DNA from: Diplonema papillatum
Lineage: Eukaryota > Euglenozoa > Diplonemea > Diplonemida > Diplonemidae
DNA: 64,000 nt
Reading direction: 5' to 3'
NCBI GenBank assembly: GCA_030068145.1
Contig: JAPJBO010000372.1
Location: forward strand, 1-64,000
A program made the translations under genes and the position numbers. Below the pieces are notes generated by a model. The model worked only from the letters and a program-made list of their open reading frames with translations. It searched no databases and had not been told where the DNA came from. Position 1 is the first letter of the stretch. Each line of letters starts with the position of its first letter. Positions 37,767 through 48,233 of this stretch are shown here, piece by piece.

Positions 37767-40700
37767 ATGATGCGCAGACTGTGCGCCGGGCTGCTGCGCG
37801 CGGCGCCGCAGGCGCCCCAAGGACGGCTGGCGCCGAAGAGGGGCTGCCACGCGGCGGCCGGCGAGGCGGCCGAAGAGTTCTGCCTCGACTTCGGCAGCGT
37901 CGAAGTCCTCTTCGCCAGCGGCGGCGGCAGGGCGGGGGAGGGGGAGCAGCCGTTCGACTCGGACGCGTTCGAAACGGTCGCGGCGCCGGCGGAGGAGGGC
38001 CAGGACCTCAGCGAGCTGCCTCCCGCGCAGAAGAAGGAGCTGCTGACGTCCGTCATGTCGAGCTTCTTCAATTTCCCCGGGTTCCGGAAAGGCCAATACG
38101 AGGTCATCGACAAGCTGACCGACGGAAACGACGTCGTCGCAGTCATGCCCACGGGCCACGGCAAGTCGCTTTGCTACCAGCTACCCCCTCTTGCCATGGG
38201 CAGACCGGTGTTGGTCATCTCGCCCCTGATAGCTCTGATGGAAGATCAGGTGAATGCTCTGCGGTTGAAAGGCATCGCCGCCGCGTACTCCGGCAAGGGA
38301 GAGGCGGGCAAACAGGAGTGGGACCAGCTGAGCCTCGTGTTCATGTCGCCGGAGGCTGCCATCGCGCAGATCGCGCGCATCAAGTACACCAACTTCGGTC
38401 TCATCGCCATCGACGAGGCTCACTGCACCAGCGAGTGGGGGCACGACTTCCGACCCGCGTACAGAGACTTACGCATTTTGAAGTATGACTGAAACCGCAA
38501 CCTTCTGCAGTAAAACCACTCTCTCCCCTTTTTTCATGGTAACACGCTTGCTTGTATCAAAAAGTGTTTGGTGGCAGCGTGCTGTGCTCAATCACTCAAG
38601 ACAGGGTTTACACACGTACGCAAACAAACGATCCTGCGGGGTTACCCTTCGATGCATTGTGCACGCCGAAAAGACGTAGACACAGCGTGTTTTGGTGGTT
38701 GATCAGAATTCCCAACCTGAAGATAACACAGGGAAAACGCTCAACCGGCACGCACAAACAAGAACAAGTCCTTCCAGTCTTTCATTTTTATGGCAGCAAA
38801 CGCGTTTCATCATTTTAAAGCACCAAGCCGCTCGGCTATATTCTTCCACAGAAAGAAGCGAAAGGAGACTCGGATGCTTGCCAGGGCTTCCGCTCCACGT
38901 GTGGAACGTGTGGATTTCCACACGTTAATTCTTTTTGGATTTTGTTCCGCCACGTGTGGATCCACAGGTACCACATGTGGATTTTGATTTATTGCATGCA
39001 GGGGAGTCTAGGCCCACTAGTGGTCAAGGCCGCACAGCCAGGTGTCGCCAAGTCCAGTAGCTACCTAGAGACGCTATTTTTTTTTTTTGCCGTCGCACAT
39101 GAGGGGAACGGTTTTTCCCCCCTCGAACCTGAAGCGCCCACATGTGGACCACACGTATTTTCTCTGAGACCGAAAACGGAGCGTAAGCCCTGGTACCACA
39201 TGTGGATTCTGATTTATTGGTCCACATGCAGGGGAGTCTAGGCCCACAGGTGTCGGCAAGTCCGTAGTAGCGACGCTATTTTTTTTTGCCGTCGCACATA
39301 AGGGGAAAGGTTTTTTTCCCCTCGAACCTTAAGCGCCCACAACGTGGACCACACGTATTTTCTTTGAGACCGAAAACGGAGCGTAAGCCCTGATGCTTGC
39401 TTCTTTTTGTTATAAAGCATCCGCCCGACGAAGCACGGACACTCTTCGAAGGTGACGCGAACTCGTTCTCAGTCTCTCCTTTTTGTTGCAACGACAACGC
39501 CACTCACCCGCAGGCAAATGCACCCCAACATCCCGATGCTTGCGATCACTGCCACCGCGACTAAGGAAGTCATCGACGACATCTCTGGCGCCCTCGGCAT
39601 GACGACGCCGTACCTGTTCTCACAGTCCTTCAACCGCCCGAACCTCCACTACACTGTGAAGAAGAAGACGAAGAAGTCGCGTGACGAGCTTCTGCAGATC
39701 GTTTTGTCCGAGTCAAGCAGCATCATCTACTGTCTCTCCATCGCGGAGTGCACCAGGCTCCAGGCGTGGCTCCGAAGCAAGGGTGTGGCTGCGGGATTGT
39801 ACCACGGGAAGCTGGACACGACCACTAGGATGGTGAATCAGAGGGCTTTCATGAACGACGACCTCAAAACGATCGTGTGCACGGTTGCCTTCGGGATGGG
39901 CATCGACAAGCCGAACGTGCGGCATGTGGTGCACTACGGGCACTGCAAAAGCATGGTGGACTACTACCAGCAAACAGGGCGGGCGGGGCGCGACGGCGAA
40001 AAAGCGCGGTGCACTATGTTCGTCGACGTCGCGGACTTCGTGTCGGCCATCTCCTTCATGACGAATGGACCGAGCGAGACGTACAGGTGCGCTTCTTCTC
40101 TTGTGTAAGTAGTCGCAATAGGTTTCAGCTTAGTGTGAGTTTGATCAAAGTAACATCAAGGCAGCCCTTACACAGACCAGCGCAGTCAACGCCGCGTGGA
40201 TGCGGGCATTTGATATTAACCATCATGTTTCAAACCCCCGATTACGCGTAACCTGGAAGCACCCAGAGGGTGTCCGTGGTACAAAGTTGCAGTCGCCCGC
40301 ATCCGTCCGGCAATCAGCTCGCATCGGGGAGGTGACGCTACCCACCTGGACGAGGTGTCCTGCTGCCCCTTTTTCTTGTGTAAGTAGTCGCAATAGGAGT
40401 TGAGGGCACGCTCTAAATTAGTCGGACAGCCAATAGTCAATAGGCAACAGGCAACAAAGACACTGATTTAGGCACACGAAACCCTTAAAGACCAGACCAC
40501 TTGCGCCGACGTCGGACTGTACAAATGGGTTCACAGGCTGATGTTCAGCGCAGATACCAAGTCCCAAGGTAGGTTAGGAAATCGGTAGCCACTTGAGCAT
40601 GAACACGTCAGGGAGACTCACTGAAACCGCTGTCAAAGGTCACAAAGGGTTTATGAACTAAAAAGTAGCCGGCACAACATTCAACCACGACCACACAGGG

Positions 40701-43700
40701 ACCAATTGATCAGGGAGGCCAAGTCTCTGGCTCGGCCACTTCGGCGAGGAGTCCACCTCGGGGGCGCACGGCTGCGGGGCGTGCGACAACTGCGACCGGG
40801 GCCTGACGGAGCAGCGCAAGCGGACCGACATCACGAAGGACGCCCGCGATCCTCGACCTCGTCCGCCCGAGACCACGTTCCTAACGAGTGTAGGTCGCAA
40901 GCACCCCGGATACGACTATTCACAAGAGAAGTTGATAGCACGCTCTAAATAAGTCGTATCGTCAATAGTCAATAGGCAACCGGCAACAGGCAGCAAAGAC
41001 AGTGATTTTGACACACACGCACACGCATGAGTACTGCGACTACTTCAACCTGCATACCAATATGCGATACCATGAGGCAACCCTTTTTACGATAGTCACC
41101 CCGGAGACTCTAACCCTAAAAGTAGTCGAAACAACATTCAACCACGACCACCTAGCGACCAATTGATCAAGGAGGCGAAGTCTCTGGTGGAGTACGCTTC
41201 GACGTGCCGTCGGGAGCCGCTGCTCGGCCACTTCGGCGAGGAGTACACCCCGGGGGCGCACGGCTGCGGGGCGTGCGACAATTGCGACCGGGGCCTGACG
41301 GAGCAGCGCAAGCGGACCGACATCACGAAGGACGCCCGCGATCCTCGACTTCGTCCGCCCGAGACCACGTTCCTAACGAGTGTAGGTCGCAAGCACCCCG
41401 GATACGACTATTCACAATAGGAGTTATAGCACGCTCTAAATAAGTCGTATCGTCAATAGTCGATAGGCAACCGGCAACAGGCAACATAGACAGTGATTCC
41501 ACACGCACACGCATGAGTACTGCGACTACTTCAACCTTGCATACCAATCCGGAGACTCTAAACCTAAAAGTAGTCGGAACAACATTCAACCAGGGACCAA
41601 TTGATCAGGGAGGCCAAGTCTCTGGTGGAGTACGCGGAGCTGGACGCGTCGACGTGCCGTCGGGAGCCGCTGCTCGGCCACTTCGGCGAGGAGTACGCCC
41701 CGGGGGCGCACGGCTGCGGGGCGTGCGACAACTGCGACCGGGGCCTGACGGAGCAGCGCAAGCGGACCGACATCACGAAGGACGCCCGCGCGATCCTCGA
41801 CCTCGTCCGCCCGAGACCACGTTCCCAACGGGTGTAGGTCGCAAGCACCCCGGATACGACTATTCACAATAGGAGTTGATAGCACGCTCTAAATAAGTCG
41901 TATCGTCAATAGTCAATAGGCAACCGGCAACAGGCAGCAAAGACAGTGATTTTGACACACACGCACACGCATGAGTACTGCGACTACTTCAACCTGCATA
42001 CCAATATGCGATACCATGAGGCAACCCTTTTTACGATAGTCACCCCGGAGACTCTAACCCTAAAAGTAGTCGAAACAACATTCAACCACGACCACCTAGC
42101 GACCAATTGATCAGGGAGGCCAAGTCTCTGGTGGAGTACGCTTCGACGTGCCGTCGGGAGCCGCTGCTCGGCCACTTCGGCGAGGAGTACACCCCGGGGG
42201 CGCACGGCTGCGGGGCGTGCGACAATTGCGACCGGGGCCTGACGGAGCAGCGCAAGCGGGCCGACATCACGAAGGACGCCCGCGATCCTCGACCTCGTCC
42301 GCCCGAGACCACGTTCCTAACGAGTGTAGGTCGCAAGCACCCCGGATACGACTATTCACAATAGGAGTTGATAGCACGCTCTAAATAAGTCGAATCGTCA
42401 ATAGTCAATAGTCAATAGGCAACAGGCAACAGTCAACAAAGACAGTGATTCCGACACACGCACACGCATGAGTACTGCGACTACTTCAACCTTGCATACC
42501 AATCCGGAGACTCTAAACCTAAAAGTAGTCGGAACAACATTCAACCAGGGACCAATTGATCAGGGAGGCCAAGTCTCTGGTGGAGTACGCGGAGCTGGAC
42601 GCGTCGACGTGCCGTCGGGAGCCGCTGCTCGGCCACTTCGGCGAGGAGTATACCCCGGGGGCGCACGGCTGCGGGGCGTGCGACAACTGCGACCGGGGTC
42701 GGACGGAGCAGCGCAAGCGGACCGACATCACGAAGGACGCCCGCGCGATCCTCGACCTCGTCCGCCCGAGACCACATTCCTAACGAGTGTAGGTCGCAAG
42801 CACCCCGGATACGACTATTCACAATAGGAGTTATAGCACGCTCTAAATAAGTCGAATCGTCAATAGTCGATAGGCAACCGGCAACAGGCAACATAGACAG
42901 TGATTCCACACGCACACGCATGAGTACTGCGACTACTTCAACCTTGCATACCAATCCGGAGACTCTAAACCTAAAAGTAGTCGGAACAACATTCAACCAG
43001 GGACCAATGGATCAGGGAGGCCAAGTCTCTGGTGGAGTACGCGGAGCTGGACGCGTCGACGTGCCGTCGGGAGCCGCTGCTCGGCCACTTCGGCGAGGAG
43101 TATACCCCGGGGGCGCACGGCTGCGGGGCGTGCGACAACTGCGACCGGGGCCTGACGGAGCAGCGCAAGCGGACCGACATCACGAAGGACGCCCGCGCGA
43201 TCCTCGACCTCGTCCGCCCGAGACCACATTCCTAACGAGTGTAGGTCGCAAGCACCCCGGATACGACTATTCACAATAGGAGTTATAGCACGCTCTAAAT
43301 AAGTCGAATCGTCAATAGTCGATAGGCAACAGGCAACAGGCAACATAGACAGTGATTCCACACGCACACGCATGAGTACTGCGACTACTTCAACCTTGCA
43401 TACCAATAAGCGATACCATGAGGCAACCCTTTTTACGATAGTCAGTCGGAGACTCTAAACCTAAAAGTAGTCGGAACAACATTCAACCACGACCACACAG
43501 GGACCAATTGATCAAGGAGGCCAAGTCTCTGGTGGAGTACGCGGAGCTGGACGCTTCGACGTGCCGTCGGGAGCCGCTGCTCGGCCACTTCGGCGAGGAG
43601 TACACCCCGGGGGCGCACGGCTGCGGGGCGTGCGACAACTGCGACCGGGGCCTGACGGAGCAGCGCAAGCGGACCGACATCACGAAGGAAGCCCACACGA

Positions 43701-45523
43701 TCCTCGACCTCGTCCGCAGCTCTCCGAGGGGAGCGGCGATGGGCTCCTTGGTGCATACGCTCAGGGGAGCGATCCCATCGACGGTGGCTGCTGGAGCGGC
43801 CTTTCACAGGAGGCGGAATCCTGCGTTTGGGAAGGGAAAGAACCTCTCCGTCGAACACGCGAAAGCGCTCATCCACCAACTCCGCGTTTCCGGCTTCTTG
43901 AAGATGCAGCTGCAGAAGATGAAGGGGTCCCGGGGCGCGGTGTGGATCTCCTACGACGTCACCACGCAGGGCTTCCAAACCCTCGAGAAAAAGAAGCCGG
44001 TCCGCGTTGTGCCCACGCAGACCCTCCTCGAGGCGACTCTCAGCAAGAGTGAGCTGGTCGACTTCTTCGCCCGAGACTCAGCCGGCGAGCGGACGTCGCT
44101 CGCTGCCAAAATCGGAGGCCACGCGTGCTTCCCGCTCTACGACCAGCTCCTCTCCCTCCGCAAGGGGCTGGCGGGCGAAACAGGATTCGCGCCCACGTCC
44201 CTCCTATCAGACCCGGCGATCATGGCCCTGTGCAGGATGCGGCCTGTCGACGCGGATGCCCTGGCGCGCGTCCCGTTCGTCGCCCCCAGGTTCGCCGCGG
44301 AACACGGTTCGAACGTCTTGACGTGCGTCGCGACGTACTGTAGGACCCGCGGACTCGAGGTTAATTTGGTATGGGATCACTTCTTTTTAGTTGTATAAGC
44401 ACCTGCTTTGTAGGAAATGCTTGAGGAGACTGCCAGTTGCGATAGATCAAAGGAGGTAAATGTGCTGTAGCCCACACGATGCACAGTAGTAAAAATCTGG
44501 GTTTAGTGGCGGGCGTAGCGTTCAACAAACATGGAAATGGTAAAAACGATCAGGCACTGCGTTCAACGAAAACAACTCTCTCACCACTATTAGTTTTGCA
44601 TCGCGGTTGTGCGAGTGACGAGCTTTTATTTTTAGCCACATGAAATGTGCGAGGAAACTGAATCGCCCAAGCAGGACCTTCTGATCATGATCATTTGCCA
44701 ATTTGCCGCCGTGAAACCACGTCCAGGATTTGGGCTCAGGGTTGTGCGGTCAGCGAATTCTGCTTTCTCTACTCTGGGTTTTGGATAAGCACCCGCTTTG
44801 TAGGAAATACTTGAGGAGACTGCCAGCTGCAAAAGATCAAAGGAGGTAAATGTGCTGTAGCCCACGAAACACAGGTGAATCTGGGTTCAGTGGCGGGCGT
44901 AGGCGTTTGACAAAAAGACCCACTTTGTGGGTCCCTCTAGCCTCCTTCGAAATAAGCACAAGGCAGCCCCTCGCATAAGCGCCAGCTTGGAAGGAAATGC
45001 TCGACAAAAGCTGCCAGACAAAGAACCGAAGGGATCCCAAGTGCTGTGGCAGTCCCTCTTTTTTTGTATACGATCGATGACCTCAGAAGGTTCCGACGAG
45101 AATTGACGCCTTACCTTCTTCTTCGAAGAACAAGCATCCACCGTAACCGTAGCCGTAGCGTGACCCCGTCCCTGACCCGAAAAAACGTCAGATGTTCACC
45201 CTCGCTGCCCCCTGTTTTTGCAGGATTCTCCAGGGCCGAGAATCTCTGCAACGGCCTTTCTACGTTTGTTCCGCACCACCACTTTTGCATCACGCAGGAA
45301 AGTATGTGGCTGAACAACCTCGAAGCTCGCCGAGGCTGGGTTGCCACAGAAAGGCTCAATTGCGTCCACAGTGTTTCATCCTTCAACTCATACACACACC
45401 ATCAGGCGGACGACCTGGTTGAGGAAACGGCGTTAGAAGCCGAGACGGTCAAGAAGTCGAAGCGAAAGGCTCACAGCGAGGCGATTGAAATCGTGAACGC
45501 CGAGTCGCCCGAGCAAAACGTAT

Positions 45524-45569
<46 letters not shown>

Positions 45570-45651
45570 TAGCAGCGACGAGGAGGAGGCCCCCGTAGCA
45601 AGCATGGTTGTCGCCGTGCGCGCAAAGACACCATTCTCGGCTGTCATATAA
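37767..45651 (+). CDS. RecQ-family DNA helicase
   Basis: ATP-dependent 3'-5' DNA helicase for repair and recombination. Proposed exons are 37767-38482, 39514-40086, 43501-44368 and 45406-45651; all junctions keep phase and give 800 residues. The N-terminus (MMRRLCAGLLRAAPQ) is basic and acid-free like an organelle presequence. Motif I is MPTGHGKSLCYQLP (127-140), with His where most RecQs have Gly. The DEAH box is at 217-220, followed by TSEWGHDFRP. Motif VI is YYQQTGRAGRDG (389-400). The zinc module has C451, C471, C474 and C477. RQC winged-helix and HRDC-like segments follow to about residue 719. The last exon encodes a basic KKSKRK patch, a Ser run from (AGC)n and an acidic tail. The exact donor of exon 3 (44360 or 44369) and the final exon are less certain; a GTATGC inside the last exon could also be a donor. 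Confidence 0.9.
38882..39392 (+). mobile_element. hAT-like MITE (family B) in RecQ intron 1
   Basis: It starts CAGGGCTTCCGCTCC and ends GGAGCGTAAGCCCTG, with perfect 8-bp target duplications ATGCTTGC at 38874-38881 and 39393-39400. The right 200 bp are internally duplicated (about 38990-39192 and 39193-39392), so the element has one left end and two right-end copies. The interior has many CCACATGTGG and CACGTGTGG palindromes. An 8-bp duplication and a CAGGG start are typical of the hAT superfamily. No transposase present. Confidence 0.85.
40640..43500 (+). repeat. Six extra tandem copies of the RecQ zinc-module exon
   Basis: Exon-like copies begin after AG at 40699, 41156, 41594, 42100, 42549 and 43001, before the full exon at 43501. 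Spacings are 438-506 bp and include the flanking intron. Copy 1 lacks about 50 bp holding the first zinc Cys. Copies 2 and 4 lack 12 bp (ELDA). Copies 1, 2 and 4 lack a further 2 bp (frame shift). Copies 3, 5 and 6 encode all four Cys but reach a stop shortly after LDLVRPRP. None continues into RQC. Copies 2+3 and 4+5 look like one duplicated pair about 950 bp long. Confidence 0.9.
44392..44530 (+). repeat. Dispersed repeat family C, in RecQ intron 3
   Basis: 'ttgtataagcacctgctttg' to 'gcgggcgtagcgttcaac'. It begins about 24 bp after the proposed exon 3 donor. Confidence 0.75.
44540..44632 (+). repeat. Dispersed repeat family L
   Basis: 'aaaacgatcaggcactgcgt', 'tcaacgaaaacaactctct' and 'cggttgtgcgagtgacgagc'. 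Copies also occur at 49216-49337 and 52396-52472. It precedes family D here and lies beside it at 49 kb. Confidence 0.65.
44639..44754 (+). repeat. Dispersed repeat family D, copy 2
   Basis: Same order as 5578-5695; 'gggctcagggttgtgcggtc' at its end. Confidence 0.75.
44788..45048 (+). repeat. Family C copy followed by family G start
   Basis: Family C from 'ataagcacccgctttgtagg' to 'ggcagcccctcg' is joined at about 44977 to the start of family G ('agcgccagcttggaaggaaa' to 'gatcccaagtgctgt'). Confidence 0.65.
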
Positions 45652-45679
45652 GTCGTAAACGCACGGCTTTCTTCTGCAG

Positions 45680-45946
45680 TGGGTCCCTTGTTGGGTACAA
45701 CCAAGAACCAGAAACGGAGTCCAAACGATCGGCCGCAGGACACGCTGCGAAGTACATACCGCAAACACAGTTTGATACCAGCACCACTCCGGTTGCAGTG
45801 GGCGCGAGAGGACGAGACACCCGAGACTGCGACGATGTTTCAGGAGTGTGCTCGCCGTTTCTGAAGCTGACGGAGATGACGACCGATGATGTCGATGCGG
45901 CAAAGAAGAGCGCTCGTGTGATGAGCGCGTTCACCGCCACTCGATA
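45680..45946 (+). pseudogene. Coding trace after RecQ: possible further exon
   Basis: A clean acceptor (CTTTCTTCTGCAG) is followed by an 88-residue frame without ATG (GYNQEPETESKRSAAG to KKSARVMSAFTATR) ending in TAA. It is hydrophilic and exon-like in base composition. It enters in phase 2, and I found no matching good donor in the RecQ last exon. It may be the true last exon of RecQ, an alternative end, or a relic. Confidence 0.35.
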
Positions 45947-46384
45947 AAACGCGGGGCGGCACCGATCCTTTTCTAGAAGCTGTCCAGCGGGGGCAGTCCC
46001 AGCCACGTGTAGTTTTGAGTTCGCGACACCACAGCTGAAAATAGGCTAAACGGACGACTGTCGGTGAAAAGGCCAACACAAAGCCGTAAGCACAGTTTGC
46101 GTGGAGTGACTTGAACGGGGGCGAATGCGTGTGGTATGGGGTAGATTTCTGTCGGCGTGCTTCCGTCTTGGGCTCAGCTCGCAGTTCTTTATGGTAGCAA
46201 GCTTGCTTGTATGTATCAAAAAGTGTCGGATGGCAGCGTGCTGTGCTAAATCACTCAAACAGGGTTTACACACGTACGCACAAACAAAATGCCTCTCCTC
46301 GCAAGGGATTGTGCTCTCGGAGCAAGCGGCGGTCGTGGCTGGGGCCGGGTCCGGGTGACTGCCCGTAGCCGGAACTCACGCCGT

Positions 46385-46515
46385 ATTGTCTGCAGCCGCA
46401 CACAGATTCCACGCTGATGATGATGCGTCTGTGGCTTAGAGGACCGAAGCACGTGGCGCAGCTAGGGCATGAGTTTGCGTACTTATCATTTCCAAGCACG
46501 TTCTTGCATTCGCTT
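46385..46515 (+). repeat. Family H, diverged
   Basis: 'gcgtctgtggcttagaggac' and 'atttccaagcacgttcttgc' in family order. Confidence 0.6.
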
Positions 46516-46519
46516 CCCA

Positions 46520-48230
46520 CGTCTACCGGAGACTCGGAAGCACCTGGGCTGACCTCGAACCACATCACGAAACCATTCTATTTAGCAACGACACGACAAG
46601 AATAGACACGTAGAAACATAGAGCCTTTCCCATCTTCTCTTTTTCTTGCGGCCTGCGGTCAGTCGAAGACTCTAGAGATGCAGACCCAGTCACCATTCAT
46701 CAAAAACCACCTAGGGCATGCCCTCTTTCGTCGTTTGTCCTTCGTGGCGTATCCGCCTCAAAAAGCAATGGTGAGAGCTCATCGGGCTTCGTCTTGTGTT
46801 CTCTCGCACCCCCCCCCCCCCAAGAAACATTTTCCCCCCTCTCCTTCGCCTTTTCTTCTTCCTTCTTTTTTTGCCATCTCCGTTCTTCCGTCCAAAACCA
46901 CTCTCTCCCCCTCCTAGAATATTATTAGATGCTTCGGCGCCTTTTTCTCGAAACCGCGAATAAACAGAAATCTTCCAACCGGTCATCAGGTGATTGTTCA
47001 GGATTTTCATGTGCTCGTAAACCAGCGTATCACAGACACACAGTCACACACCCCATACTCAGCCAGTGTGAGTTAGATTCAACGTTTCTCCGGGATTCCC
47101 AGCGGGATTCGCAGGTTCCGCGGATATTTCCCCTCGTGTCCTCAGGGTGTGAAAACCGAACGAGGCACAAAAAAACGAGAAAAAAAGAAGAACAAGAGAT
47201 CCCAACAGAATCGATAGAAAAAGGAACGACTTCGGGTTTTCGCTTTCAGCCGTCCTTCTCTCGTTCGTCGTCTCCACCTGATCGCTATTCGCGGCGCAGC
47301 GCTAGCCCGCAGGAAAATCCGGGTATTCCAGCTCGCATTAAAACTCGCGGACAGCATACTTCCAGAACACCGTGTAGCCTAGTTCGCATTCCGATCCACA
47401 GTCGAAGCTGACACCTTGTGTTTTAGTTTGCGTTCAGTTGCAGCACCCGGGGCGTACTAGAACACTCCAGTAGTACGACCCTTTAGAACCCTTGATGTGG
47501 GCCAACCTTTCTGAAGGGGCAGGCCTTTCGAAGCCTTGGTGTCGGTCAACGTTTCTGAAGGGACCGACCTTTAGAAGCCTTGGCGTGGGCCAACTTTTCT
47601 GAAGGGACTGGCCTTGAAAAGCCCCCGTTTTCTTGAATCATGATGTTTCATCGTTTCCGTGCAAAGCAAGAACACGCAGGGTGGGGTCGCCTCACAGCCG
47701 TCTCCTCGCTCACGTCCCGCAGCCGTCCGGGCAGGGCTTTGGTAACTTGCAGCCCGAACACCGCAAAGACAGGACAAGGTTGATACGAACCTGAATGGGG
47801 AAGTCTCCAGGTCACTCTCGTGTCACTGCACAAAGTCAGACTAGAGTCAGACTTGACAGTTTCAAGTCCGTTACCGTGACTGCTGTTTCGCCAATTAGTA
47901 AGGTAGGGACAGAAGGAATCTCATTGGTCCATTCATGCGCAAGTCTTTGGAGACGGCCAATCCATTTTCCGCACTGCCACTGTTCGACCCCATCTTGCAC
48001 ATCAACCCATTCAACCAAAGGCAGGCAGGGCGTCCCGTGGGTTAGACGGGAACTCAGAAGAGCAAGACAAAGGGGGGACGGAAGGGTAAAGGGAGGCGCG
48101 CGCGAGTGTTGCCGCGCGGCACATTGGAGCGGGAGCAGCCGGGCGGGGGGTGTGCGTGTGCGGGAGAAGCGGGGGGAGGGGGGGGGTGTGGGGCCAGGTC
48201 TGCAGAGCTAACAGAAGCAACAGCAACACA
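46520..48230. other. Upstream region of ARP2, no gene recognised
   Basis: It has a C run at 46810 and three repeats of 'cttggtgtcggtcaac'-like words with 'tctgaagggaccgacctt' (47490-47620). Immediately before the ATG the sequence is strongly G-rich (48070-48200), perhaps part of the promoter or 5' UTR. Confidence 0.4.
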
Positions 48231-48233
48231 AAG

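Noticed and set aside
41513-43279. Arg/Gly-rich 119-codon frames in the RecQ array
   Set aside because: Out-of-frame readings of the duplicated zinc exon.
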